DNA of 64,000 nt from the NCBI GenBank assembly GCA_037178625.1, contig CM074147.1:558001-622000 (forward strand), written 5' to 3'. Of the stretch, positions 43,698 to 53,960 are shown piece by piece. The first letter of the stretch is position 1, and every line of letters begins with the position of its first letter. Source of the stretch: Skeletonema tropicum (taxonomy: Eukaryota > Bacillariophyta > Thalassiosirophyceae > Thalassiosirales > Thalassiosiraceae). The notes under the pieces are model-generated. The model saw only the letters and a program-made list of their open reading frames with translations. It had not been told where the DNA came from and searched no databases. Both the position numbers and the translations under genes were made by a program.

Positions 43698-44558
43698 TCA
43701 AGAGATTTTTTTTGCCACAGTGTCGTCACCCTTACTCACAATCTTACAAATACTAAGTGGATTTGTGGATCGAAATTTCGCAGCAAGGGTTGCAAAAAGC
43801 TCAGTCTCTCTTCCGAAGCCATAACGTAATAGCATACTCTCTGCGCTGCATGTGCACGCAGGGTGGAAGATAGCAAGGTAGAGTTGGAGCAGAGAGATGT
43901 AATCCTTGCATTCACTACCTTCATCTTCAAGTCGAGCTTTTAGAAACGGGTCCAATCCGTTCATTGCTCGATATTTCTCTGCTAGAACAGAGAATAGAAT
44001 CGCCTCTTTGCCTACCGACTTAGCAAGAGTTGCATCGACTTCGGCTACCTTCGAAACATCGTGTTGTTCGTAGAACGCACTGAGCGCCTGTCGGTAATCA
44101 ACCTTTTGTTCGACATTGCGGATCTTTAACGGGTTGATTGCGTGGAAGTTTGATGCCAGTTTGGAGAAAAGTTCATCTTCCTTTCCTTTGTATTTCTCAA
44201 GTAGGTTATCCACCTCGGCCAGGTCAGATGGCCGAAAGACGGAAAGATACAATGTTGCCAATGTGGCGTAATCGCCCAAATCTTCTGCCGATAGGCGAGC
44301 ATGATATGACACATACACAGCATTCAAAGGATTCGACGTGTCGTAACGCTTGGCCAGCATCAACATGAGTTTTGCTTCCTTCCCTTCATTGCGCTTCAAC
44401 AGGAGATCGATTTCTTTCGCTCTCGATGGATCATAACGGGTAAAAAACGAGTGTAGCAACTTTTTGAAGTTGATTCGTTTGACAGATGAAGTTGACGAAG
44501 ACGAGGAATAATCCGAGCCGTAAGATGAGCGACTAGGTGGCGTCATTGTCGGTGGCAT
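43698..44558 (-). CDS. Four-repeat protein (~60 aa repeats, kinetoplastid/diatom type)
   Basis: Single exon, 286 aa. After a Ser-rich head (to about residue 27) come four related units: FTRYDPSRAKEIDLLLKR..GKEAKLMLMLAKRYDTSNPL, then YLSVFRPSDLAEVDNLLEK..GKEDELFSKLASNFHAINPL, FYEQHDVSKVAEVDATLAK..GKEAILFSVLAEKY, and YLAIFHPACTCSAESMLLR..GRETELFATLAAKFRSTNPL. The consensus YxPxxxxExDxLLxxxxGKExxLxxxLAxKYxxxNPL is a two-helix repeat known in kinetoplastid and diatom proteins, function unknown. Each repeat starts with an aromatic residue and ends NPL. Helical scaffold for protein binding is a guess. Confidence 0.75.
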   Translation of the reverse strand: MPPTMTPPSRSSYGSDYSSSSSTSSVKRINFKKLLHSFFTRYDPSRAKEIDLLLKRNEGKEAKLMLMLAKRYDTSNPLNAVYVSYHARLSAEDLGDYATLATLYLSVFRPSDLAEVDNLLEKYKGKEDELFSKLASNFHAINPLKIRNVEQKVDYRQALSAFYEQHDVSKVAEVDATLAKSVGKEAILFSVLAEKYRAMNGLDPFLKARLEDEGSECKDYISLLQLYLAIFHPACTCSAESMLLRYGFGRETELFATLAAKFRSTNPLSICKIVSKGDDTVAKKIS

Positions 44559-46039
44559 AGTTCATGTGTTCATACAGAGCGAGCAAGGGTCGTTGACCAA
44601 GGGTCTTTCAACGATGAATAATTAAATGCGATGCATTTGATCGAAGAATGCTCCTCTCGCTCTCGTTGCATCTCTTAGGTAAATTGCATGCGCGCCAAAT
44701 TAAGCTACAATACCATACTGGATACGTTAGATGACACATCGTACGATGCATGAGATTTATAGAGGCTAAGCAACCAAGCTACTTCTTATCAATCAAACCC
44801 AAACCCACAATGGATCAGCAAAGTTAGCACTAAATTACGATGTCGCCGTCCTTATTATTGAAATAACGAGTCGCCAATCCCCTCATAAAGATCTGCCGCA
44901 TCAACATTATTGAAATAACGAGTCGCCAATCCCCTCATAAAGATCTGCCGCATCAACATTATTCCATCCTCTTCGTCCATCCATTTAGTGATACTGGTGA
45001 TTGAAGCTGTTCCCTCATCGACCGCCGATTATATCCATGAGATGATCATTAAACCTCTCAATGGAACCCCATTTATGTTACAGATATGTCTTTAAACGGC
45101 ATACTTCAAATTATTGTGCAAAAACATCGGGCAACAAATAATATGATAAACGCAACAATAAGCCAATTTACGAAGAATCAAACAATCATTGACAGTAATA
45201 TACTCATCTGTGATCATATACTAGACAGTTGACGGATTATCATTCATATTTATGCGATAGGGAAGGGAAGAATAATTATGGTGCCACCACGTCATTATTA
45301 TATAGAGTAGTCTAGACCTTAGATAATGACTATTAAACCAGCAACTAACAAATAAATCACCATTGGGAACATCTCAATTGGTTCTATTCTCGCCTGTAGT
45401 TCGGATATGATCCTCAATAATATGAGGAGGAGGTTCCAGAAGCTGTCTTTTTCCAAGATACCCAATATTATTCGGCACAAATAATCATCGATATCAAGCC
45501 GCTGTCTCTTTATACCGTCTGAGCACCCGATACTCTCCTCCGATGGTTAGAGGCTGCCGTTTCTGCAATTATACAATAAATACGGCAATGCCTCCGTCAG
45601 CTGCACCTCTTCGCTTCTGGCTTGATAATTTAAATCATATTCATGCTCATCGTCAATCGTCATGTTTTGCGCTGCACGTCACGTTTACCTCCTGCTTTCG
45701 TTTACGTAAAAGACCAATCCTTATTGTCGTTAGTAATGAATGTTAGGAGGAGGTCTTATAAATGGGCGGAAGATAGTAATAAATGAGCCATTATTTGTTA
45801 CTTAGGCAACTGGGGAAGCCATTATTTTAGGTGATCAGCGAGGTTTGCGGAATGGGGAAATGCTCTGAGAGGCTGAATGAGGACCATCATGATGGCTAGA
45901 TTCTGTAAAGGTCGTACCACACCAAGAGCAACAGTTCTGCAGACTGCATGCAGCAATCATCTTCATCCTTCATCTCTTGCCCCCATGATGGCGTAACACC
46001 TGAACTAAAACATTGTGCACAAAAAACTCATTTATTATC
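44559..46039. other. Divergent intergenic region, 1.5 kb
   Basis: AT-rich with no supported gene; the 67 aa ORF at 45543 has no features. Contains the 52 bp tandem repeat listed separately. A purine motif AGGAGGAGGT(C/T) recurs at about 45425 and 45745. Promoters of the four-repeat gene and of the hydrolase must lie here. Confidence 0.4.
44854..44957. repeat. 52 bp unit, two perfect tandem copies
   Basis: ATTATTGAAATAACGAGTCG at 44854 and again at 44906; the 52 bp between them are repeated exactly, with the first bases of a third copy following. Recent slippage or duplication; an assembly artefact is possible. Confidence 0.85.
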
Positions 46040-46897
46040 ATGACATCAACAAAGCAACTAATTCATTTCACCGATTATCCAGGCGCCGAGCCAACAATTC
46101 TTTTTATCCACGGTTTCACTTGTGATGAAACAGACTGGGCCAATCAGGTCAAGCATTTCGGCATAGTCGGTCAGCGCGTTATTACTGTGGATCTTCCTGG
46201 TCATGGAAAGTCCCTCTTCCATAATACCAATAATTTAACAATGAAGGCTATTAGTAGTGATGTGGTAACTCTGCTCCATCATCTTCGGGTGGCGAGTGCA
46301 GTGGTAGTTGGTCATAGTATGGGAACAATCATAGCAGCTGAGATTGCTATCCAAGCACCTGACATGGTGGTTGGTATTGCGCTAATCGATGGGAGCCGAA
46401 TCGCTAGTAAAGGCGATCCAGAAGAAGCAGTGGCAAGAAGTAACGCACGATTTGAGCACATTGGATTCAAGAGGTCGATTCAAGACAAGTTTGAGCGCAT
46501 GTTTTTACCTGGTTCAGATGAGGAGGAGAAGAATCGCATTATCAACCGTGCATGTGCACAGCCCGAAGGTACGTCGATTGCAATAGTATCTTCTGCAATC
46601 CGTTGGTTTGCTGCAGATTTCGAGTATAAGTATAGTCATTTGAAAGTTCCAGTGCAAGTGGTTCAATCGACTCATAGAGGAGAAGGTAACAAGCGTGTTC
46701 CTGTAACAAACAACATGCACATTGAGTGGCATCATGAGCTGAACGCACTTGGTGTAGATGCAGAATTTGATCTCGTTCCAGGTTGTGGTCACTTCACAAT
46801 GTTGGACAAACCAGAAGTAGTGAATTCAAATATTGAGCGTCTGCTAGAACGGATTGAGGCCGCAGCTGCGCATCATTCCTTTGTTTCAGCCCAGTGA
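46040..46897 (+). CDS. Alpha/beta hydrolase
   Basis: Single exon, about 285 aa from the ATG at 46040; the frame is open further upstream only through a TTG. Serine-hydrolase fold: oxyanion strand ILFIHGFTCDETDW, VITVDLPGHGKS, nucleophile elbow VVGHSMGT (Ser), and the C-terminal His in GCGHFTMLDKPE. The acid is probably Asp in the strand before it (ALGVDAEFD region). Relatives include esterases, lipases and ring-cleavage hydrolases; substrate unknown. No signal peptide is evident, so likely cytosolic. The frame is intact throughout. Confidence 0.88.
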   Translation: MTSTKQLIHFTDYPGAEPTILFIHGFTCDETDWANQVKHFGIVGQRVITVDLPGHGKSLFHNTNNLTMKAISSDVVTLLHHLRVASAVVVGHSMGTIIAAEIAIQAPDMVVGIALIDGSRIASKGDPEEAVARSNARFEHIGFKRSIQDKFERMFLPGSDEEEKNRIINRACAQPEGTSIAIVSSAIRWFAADFEYKYSHLKVPVQVVQSTHRGEGNKRVPVTNNMHIEWHHELNALGVDAEFDLVPGCGHFTMLDKPEVVNSNIERLLERIEAAAAHHSFVSAQ

Positions 46898-47162
46898 ACA
46901 AAGAATACCTTGGTTCCTGAAAGAGATTTATATACTCAACGTCTAAGACAGCATGTATGGTAGCATGAACAACTCACTGATACTTTTAGCTGAGATGCTC
47001 CGAGATACCTTTCTCTCTCTTGAGACGTAACGTGCGCAGCAAATACTCTAAACTCTAATAGAGAACCGCCGCTTTTCAACGCAACTGCCATCTGCCACGC
47101 TACCCTCACGCCAGCCCAACATAATAAGAATAAGATATCTCCTGATACATCCCTAACTAACC

Positions 47163-47664
47163 ATGACAGAAACACGTTTTGACGTTGGTATGACCTGGTG
47201 AGTAGTTGTGGATTAGAAATTGTGTGTTTGTGCGGCACTTTCAGTGAATCATCCCATCTGTCAACATTGAACATGATTTTTTGAGAATCTTTTGCATTGC
47301 ATACAAAATCTTTATCACCAACTCACCGTATCAACTATATACTGTCCTAACATTCATTGAAATCATCACAGTGGGGGTTGCGCAAGTGCGGTGCAGAGAA
47401 TTCTAGGCAAAGTGGATGGTGAGTGTTTGCATATCTGATAGGAACAATGCTCAGATTGTGATCGTTTGGAATCTTCTGTTGTTCACCAAAACCACGCTCA
47501 ACTTCTTACACATCTCATATACAGGAGTCAGCGATGTTCAAACCAACGTAGAAGCCAAATCAGTCGTTGTGGTACATGCTGATAGTGTATCCAAAGATGA
47601 TTTACTTGCGAAATTACAGAAGTGGTCAGCGGCTTCAGGTAAATCTGTTGCTTTGTCTTCGTAA
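47163..47664 (+). CDS. ATX1-type copper chaperone (HMA domain), three small exons
   Basis: Carries Cu(I) from uptake to P-type ATPases of the secretory pathway. Exons 47163-47197, 47372-47418 and 47525-47664 with GT-AG introns (174 and 106 bp) join to 73 aa. The first splice falls inside the metal-binding Cys codon: MTxxC motif VGMTCGGCASAVQRIL is made from exon 1 (ATGACCTG) plus exon 2 (TGGGGGTTGC). The second joins KVDG to VSDVQTN. A Lys-rich C-terminal region (DDLLAKLQKWSAASGK) matches the ATX1 partner-docking end. Because exons 1 and 2 are tiny, only the third exon shows as an ORF. Confidence 0.9.
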
Positions 47665-48019
47665 AAATGTGCTTGGGGTAACAATTGGGATAAGTTCATT
47701 TGGGTTTGAAAGTGAATGTATGATACTATCATGGAAGAAATAACCGTGTGTTGAAAGGAGATTCTACAATTTACGTATCAAGTGATTTGTTCTGCTCCTT
47801 AGTGTGTACTGTGCGTGTTTGATTGTGACAAACAATCCACACGTTGGTGGTTCTATAAGTTAAATTAATATCGTCAAAAGATGGGAGCGGACACCGTGAC
47901 ACAATCAAAATATATATAAAACAATCCGCTTGTACACCTACTCAATGAGACTGCCTCAACTTTTTCGCCTTGTATGCAGCTTTCTAAAAGAAGAGAGAGA
48001 AGAAGGTGTGAGACAACAA
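47665..48019. other. Short convergent intergenic region
   Basis: 3' flanks of the copper chaperone and the WW-domain gene; nothing else seen. Confidence 0.4.
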
Positions 48020-50934
48020 TTATGTATAGCAATTTACACGGAGAGACTGGCGCAACTCGAATCTTACCCCTCGCTTGACAGAAGTTAGACTGGATCGTTT
48101 TCGCTTCATTCTCCTCCATAAAGGCGTGTCAAAATCTCCGTCTTCTATCTCATCAAGGAATTGAAGAGAACACAAAGGTCCGGGGGGAAAGAATTTTCTC
48201 TTCCTTTGGTCACTTGATCCTCCAGCAGACTCCCTCTTGAGGTCGAGGGAAAGGTTCATCGCGCTGACTGTAGATTTCTTTCGTCTTGATTGGTGTTGAG
48301 TGACCTCCTCTTCGTCATCCGAGTCGTCTGCATCGTCATCGTGAGCATGACTCTCAAAGATAGGGCTTTGGCCACCTTCATCATTCTCGAAATCATCTTC
48401 ACTCAATGTCTCAACGCCGGCGTTAGCATCTTTGACTGCAGATTTAGAGAAAGTGTCTTGACTAGACTGAGAGGCGTGTCCGCCGTCGCTGTTTAGGCTA
48501 ATGTCATCAATGTCGGAATTTCTTGCCGAAGACTTGCCGTCGCCACTGCTCTTGTGACTCATAGCAACAGATCTGCAGTCGTGATTGCTCTTATGACTCA
48601 CATCATCAACATTTCCATAATCAATTGAGGATGCAGCACTAGATGGTGATGCATCTACGGCTGACTCGTTCAAAGTCTCTCGGATAGTGGACATGGGGGA
48701 GTCGTTCTTGTTCTTGCGTTGTGTGAGCAGGGCTTCGACGTCGACATGATCACTTGAAAGTGAATTCAAGTCTGCGGTCTCACGATCATTCAATAAATCG
48801 TCTTCGCCATAAGCTTCTTCGTTGGGAGCATCGCCAAAGTCGACTGGATCATTATCATCATCCTCATCTCCAACCGAGTTGCCAATGGAGGGCGTACCAG
48901 CGCCTACTTGTTCCTCATCTTTTGTAACAGCGAACTCTTGGGTGAGACATTTGGATGAGTTGTCATCATAAAAAGATTCTTTGCTTTGGCGAGAAGACGC
49001 AACAGACAACGCTTTTGAGGCAACTGATTTCTCAATGCTCTGATAAGGAGCGAGCAGCTTTTGGTAGTCTTCTGAGATTCTCTTCGCATCTGGCGAGGTA
49101 GGCTGGCTTTGGCTTTGGCTTTGGCTTTGGTTTGATGCAGCATGTGTGGGAGTTGGGTCAGGCTTTGCTAGAGGTGATGGATCGGGTAGCTTTAATCGAT
49201 GTGAAGACGTGGTTGACCTATCGTCTTTTTCATTCTCTTGAGGCGCATGTTCTTCTTCGTCGTTCTTATTCTCTTGAGGAATTTGTCCTTCTTCGGCACT
49301 CTCCTCCACTGCAAATTCACCCGAAGTTAGATGTGATGTTGAGTTCTTTGCCATGCTTTCGTTATCAGTGCGATGGTCGTTTGAAGCTCCAGAAGATTTG
49401 AGCTCAGGGGCTTTTCCTAATTCAGGCTCATTCTGAGAAGACTGTTGTTTGTCTGTGACCGCTACGGGCAACCCGGGGTAATGCCAAGTAAAGCCAAAGT
49501 CAGGATGTTTCCAATAGGGTTTATTCTTCGACTTGGAGATGATCTCTTTCCACCCAGCAGGAAGAAAACTCATCTGAGAAATACTGCCTTGGTCGGCAGG
49601 CTGGCGTTTGCCATCGGGCTTGAGTTGGTTGGTGATATGACTCGCAATCGTTTCTTCGTCAATCAGATTTGCTTGCCGAGCGTTGTTTGGATCAGCTATG
49701 GGATCTACTCGCTGTAAGTTCAGTTGAGATGGAATACCTGACGATGAAGAGCTCTTTTTCTTCTTGGCGTTCTTTGCAATTGAAGAATTGTTGCCGCCCA
49801 ACGTTGTTATCGAAGTAGTTGACGCGTTATCCTCCATCATCGTCATTTCGCTCATATCATCCGCGTGAGATGTCTCGAGAGATGCCCCACCGATAACAGA
49901 TCCAACGACTCGATATTCCTCCAACTCATCCTTGCAGCTATTCATCATGGCCTCCATTACTTTTGTCCTATCAGCTTGTTTACTTTTGGACCGATCCAAT
50001 GCTGCCGCAGCAACAGCGGCAGAAGCAGAAGCAGAAGCATCCTCTCCAGCTCGCTTTTTGGAGGGTGCCATAGGTGCTGCTGGCGGGTGAGCATTCCCAC
50101 CATGTTCATTATGATTGCCAACGAGCTGATTAAATTGGGGCGCTGCAAATGAATGAGGTCGAAGAGAGAGTAAGATATTATACGCAAAAGGAGGAAGATA
50201 AGGATCGCATCCATACACCAAAGACACTTACCAGGACGCTTCTTCTCTTGCTCGTGTTTGGCACGTTCCCTCTGGGACTGCTTCCTTGCAACACTCACAT
50301 CTATTGAACTCGTAGGCGGATCCGGCTTTTCGTGCGGCGATGTGATGAGAGGAGAATACTTCTCTGGAGTAGAGCCCTTCTCAGGAGTAGAGCCCGCTGT
50401 ATCCATATCCGATAGACTCTCATTGCTAGAAGGAGGATTGACCTCGGTGGCCCCTCCTTTAGTGGAAGTGGATTCGGCGCCTCTTTTGTTGGATTTGTCA
50501 GATTTACTGCGTTTTATCGCCGACGAGACGATGGATCTAACTGAGCTCTTCTTCTTTGGCTGCTGAGATGTCGAAGCAGTCGACTTCGTGGCGGCAGTTG
50601 GATCGGGCTTTTTCAATGGCGAGGGATCTGGCTTTTTCTTCGCTGCATCACGTCGATCCAACAATCTCTGTTTCGATTTTGGATGCTTCTTCTTTCGAGT
50701 AGGATTCTTGCCCAGAAATTCATCTCCCAACCCATATGCACCGCCAATCGTTGTAAGATTTGATGCTTTCGGTGTTTTCGAATCTCGGCGAGGAGGTGGG
50801 TCTGTGGAGGTGGGTTTCTGAGTGATGTTCTCCTTGCCCGGCCTCGTCGGGGCTGTGGAATAATTTTGACGGATGCCTTCATTACGAGAGGATATGCCAA
50901 AGGGCTTCTTCTTTTGCTTCGTTGCTGTCGGCAT
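48020..50934 (-). CDS. Large disordered WW-domain protein
   Basis: Two exons, 50934-50232 and 50142-48020, with an 89 bp GT-AG intron joining in frame; about 941 aa. The protein is mostly low-complexity: Lys/Ser/Pro-rich N-half with repeated KKPDP(S/T) and STPEK motifs, then Ser/Asp/Glu-rich acidic C-half, ending in a basic region (RRMKRKRSSLTSVKR). The only folded unit seen is a WW-like domain after the middle: LPAGWKEIISKSKNKPYWKH..FTWHYP with both Trp and the closing Pro. Such domains bind proline motifs. A QSQSQSQSQ run comes from a TTTGGC hexamer repeat at 49105-49135. Nuclear scaffold role is a guess from charge. Confidence 0.72.
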
Positions 50935-51199
50935 GGCGTCCTATCCTTATAGCGGTGTTGGTTTGTCGAGAGTTCGGAGTGAAGGTTGAGCTTGCAGTGT
51001 GAGAGGAGATTTTCACTCGTGAAAAAATGCGAAGTGATACGATAAATACGTATCTACGTTTAAAATCCATTTGTAGCAAGCTTCCAATGATAGATAAACA
51101 ACTTCATAATCTGACATTATTCTGTATATTGCTGCACTTCCCATGATGAACATCGAACGTCTTTAGAATTTGATAACTTCTGCTGCCCAACTTATTACA

Positions 51200-52057
51200 A
51201 TGCCATCCAGCAAAAAGATCCGAGGCAGAGCAAGGAAGGAGGCGAAAGAAAAAGAAAGGCAAAGTGGAATAGACGAGGACTTTTCTTTAATTCTACGCCG
51301 TTTTCAGCCGGGAAGAAGCCGGGGAGGATGTATGCACGGATTTCTCCCATACAAAAATCTGAATCCAAGCTCAGGAGATGATGTAACTATTTACAACATA
51401 TTAGAAACTGTTGCAGAGACAATATGCACTAGCGAAAAGAAGAATGACCGAGTGGGTGGTGCCTTTGAGGCGGTGAGACGAGCAACAGATTCGAAGTATC
51501 CTTCTTTATACAATGGCATTGGAACTATTGAGATATTATCAAAAGCGCTCCTAAGCATTGGGGCAGAATTAATGCTTGATAAAAGGGCAGGCACGTCAAA
51601 CCTACTTCAAATAGATTTCAAAGCGAAGAACTCGTTCCGCTGTGCTACCATTCTTGGCTTTGCAGAGTATCTAGTCCAGTATAAAGAAGTGAATGTGCAA
51701 GGCTCCAAACCTTGCTTCTACTTCCATAAAGTCCACGAGCTTATCTGTTCGGATGAGAGAAGAATGGTAAGCTACCTGATCAAACGAATCCCATGTTCGT
51801 GTTTGAATACCAAGTTTTCGCTACTCAAGTCGGAGAAGAAGATGAGTGTTTGCTGCCATCTTTATTGCGACTATGAGAAGGTAGAGTTGAAGTCTTTGAT
51901 GAAATGTGAGGGATGTCGCAAAGCTCATTACTGTTCACAAAAGTGTCAAGCCGCTGACTTTGAGGTGCACAAGCTTGACTGTGTCGCTTGGAAGAAGTGG
52001 AGGAAGCTAAAGAAGAAGATATCCCCAAAACCCCAAGATGAATTCGTGGACAGTTGA
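51200..52057 (+). CDS. MYND zinc-finger protein
   Basis: ATG at 51200 (MPSSKKIRGR); the frame upstream to 51170 begins at TTG only. 285 aa. The N-terminal two thirds are a helical region typical of stramenopile MYND families (GFLPYKNLNPSSGDDVTIYN...), with no known activity. The C-terminal MYND finger lies at about 225-265: CCHLYCDYEKVELKSLMKC..CRKAHYCSQKCQ..DFEVHKLDC, with the expected Cys pairs, His and final Cys. MYND domains bind proline-rich peptides. A basic tail (KKWRKLKKKISPK) follows. Diatoms carry many such genes. Confidence 0.83.
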   Translation: MPSSKKIRGRARKEAKEKERQSGIDEDFSLILRRFQPGRSRGGCMHGFLPYKNLNPSSGDDVTIYNILETVAETICTSEKKNDRVGGAFEAVRRATDSKYPSLYNGIGTIEILSKALLSIGAELMLDKRAGTSNLLQIDFKAKNSFRCATILGFAEYLVQYKEVNVQGSKPCFYFHKVHELICSDERRMVSYLIKRIPCSCLNTKFSLLKSEKKMSVCCHLYCDYEKVELKSLMKCEGCRKAHYCSQKCQAADFEVHKLDCVAWKKWRKLKKKISPKPQDEFVDS

Positions 52058-52129
52058 ACGAGTGGTAACGTACTAATTGACATCATCCCTTTACACAACT
52101 GAGATGTTTCGTAGTTAGTGTCCACTCTG

Positions 52130-52963
52130 TCATCCCAAATGAAGCATTGCCAACGCTACAGTGTTGGACCATTGCACTTCGACGAATTGTTGATTCATCA
52201 CACCAGCCTTCACCTCGCTCAAAGTCATTGATTTTATATTTTGCTTCTCTGTATCATGTGCTCCCACACCGGTATTTGGTTGATCTACACTATTTGTAAC
52301 ATCTTGTTTGGAGTAATTGCAATCTCTAGCTAGAAAAGGATGGATCCACCCCATGCCTCGATTGACATCCGTGCGATAAGTTCCAAGAGGAGTCCACGAG
52401 CTACAAATTACATGCAGTTCCTCCTCCACTTCTCGCTTCGCTGCATTCAAAGCCTCTTCACCAGGTTCAATTATTCCACCTACAACTGCAAGACTCTCTT
52501 GCGAAGATAACGCATACTTGGTCTGTTTCAATATCAAAAATGAGGGATTGTCCATAGTAGAATTAGGATCTTGAACTAAGACATTGATACGATCATGATA
52601 ATCAATCCAAAGCCAATCATCAATAACTTTTGTTGCTTGGTTCTGATTATTGTTGTCCATGAGTTTTACTTGGTGCTGAGCTACACGCATCCACTTCGAT
52701 TGGATGAGACATTTGTTACCAAGTGTTTCTCCACCAGTTTTGAATGCGTCGGTAGCGGTACTTTCATATTTATTTCCACGATACGAGCCAAAGGAGACTT
52801 GGCAGTCGTCCTTGGTGTCTGTACCTGTGAAAAGTTGTTGTGTTTTGATGTGGGGAAGCGGCAGTAGTAGTATGATGATGCCGAAGATTAGCAGCGGCAG
52901 GACTAATATCCAGCGCCTTCCTACTCGTGAAGTAGCGCCGCTTCTGCGACTGTGCACATTCAT
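52130..52963 (-). CDS. Membrane-anchored Nudix hydrolase
   Basis: 277 aa, single exon. A basic N-terminus and a hydrophobic helix (RWILVLPLLIFGIIILLLPLP, about 17-37) make it a signal-anchored protein with the catalytic part in the lumen or outside. The Nudix box is complete: GGIIEPGEEALNAAKREVEE ELHV, positions about 162-185, with the REVEE Mg-binding glutamates. Upstream an RINVLVQD segment and downstream GTYRTDVNRGMGWIHPFLA complete the fold, like ADP-sugar pyrophosphatases. Substrate unknown. The membrane anchor is unusual for the family. Confidence 0.85.
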   Translation of the reverse strand: MNVHSRRSGATSRVGRRWILVLPLLIFGIIILLLPLPHIKTQQLFTGTDTKDDCQVSFGSYRGNKYESTATDAFKTGGETLGNKCLIQSKWMRVAQHQVKLMDNNNQNQATKVIDDWLWIDYHDRINVLVQDPNSTMDNPSFLILKQTKYALSSQESLAVVGGIIEPGEEALNAAKREVEEELHVICSSWTPLGTYRTDVNRGMGWIHPFLARDCNYSKQDVTNSVDQPNTGVGAHDTEKQNIKSMTLSEVKAGVMNQQFVEVQWSNTVALAMLHLG

Positions 52964-53109
52964 TAAAATAGATACAATATTCAGATGACTGGAGAATTAT
53001 GATAGCGATGCGTCTTCAATGGGCGGCGTTCTGCTGTCACTACCTTTACTACCATCTACAATTCGTAATGACCCAGCGACGGCGGACGGCGAGGGAAATA
53101 CCCATCTAA

Positions 53110-53885
53110 TTTTTGAGAGGCCGTGGAGAGATCTCTTTTTCAACAATTGCGGGCAACGGGCGAGCCCCAAATATGAAGGAACACCAGTGCGAAAAAGTGA
53201 ACACCAGTGCCTCCATTCGGACACCAGAGGTGTCAAGAATACCCACCAAATTTGCAAACCGGGCATTTAGGGGGTCCAAGCAGCGCAGATCCTCACCATC
53301 TCACCCTCTTACAGTTTAGTTTTTCACCTCCATCCACCGCATCTTGTATCTTGTGGTCCAGATGGCACATAATCAAATCAGATTCACCAGCAATGATGGT
53401 TCGATCAAGGCTGCACAGAGCCGCAACTGCGGCCAGCGGCAATCGCTGCAGGCACCATCGTCATTATACGAGAAGCCTGGAGCGGCCAGAAGTACAACGC
53501 ATCAAAAGACCAAGCCATCGTTCTTTGACCAAGTAGATGAGCAAATGAAGCAAGATTATCCTGAACAATATGTCAACATTCAGAATCAAAATGAGCCTAT
53601 CAACTTGGAAAACAATATGATGATGCCGTTTCACCTGTACCAACTGATAAGATGTTGTTTAACGAAAGAACTGGTAATGATGATGATTTTGTAGAGATGA
53701 TGTCCAGCAGGTCTCTGCATCAGAGAGAACAAAACGAAGTACCTTGGTACAAAAAGATAGAGCATGATGGAAGAATCAACTTCTTCTCCACCACAGGTAG
53801 AAGATGCAACAACACAAATAGTCGCTGAAACTCCAAAAAGAAGAGTCCAACAGTTCTTTCAATGTCGCCAATGCAATAACAACAG
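53110..53885 (+). pseudogene. Truncated copy of the PRORP gene 5' part
   Basis: Matches the promoter and first ~480 bp of the PRORP gene (58260-59030) on the same strand. Shared are the upstream TTTTTCAACAATTGCGGGCA with repeated ACACCAGTGC boxes, the Arg-rich start (MMVRSRLHRAATAASGN), FFDQVDEQMKQDYPEQY and the SSRSLHQREQNE stretch. The copy breaks off near 53885 and lacks all PPR and nuclease sequence; several indels break the frame. It ends about 75 bp before the TIR element at 53961. Non-functional as a gene, though its promoter copy may still be transcribed. Confidence 0.8.
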
Positions 53886-53960
53886 AGTATAAGTATATAT
53901 AGGTGAGTATTGTTCGGAGGCGGTGGCTTCTGTGTGGTTTTCCCATGCATCAGAAAAGAT

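Noticed and set aside
45543..45746. 67 aa ORF in the 1.5 kb intergenic region
   Set aside because: No homology recognised, no codon pattern, start in an AT-rich stretch; length is expected by chance.
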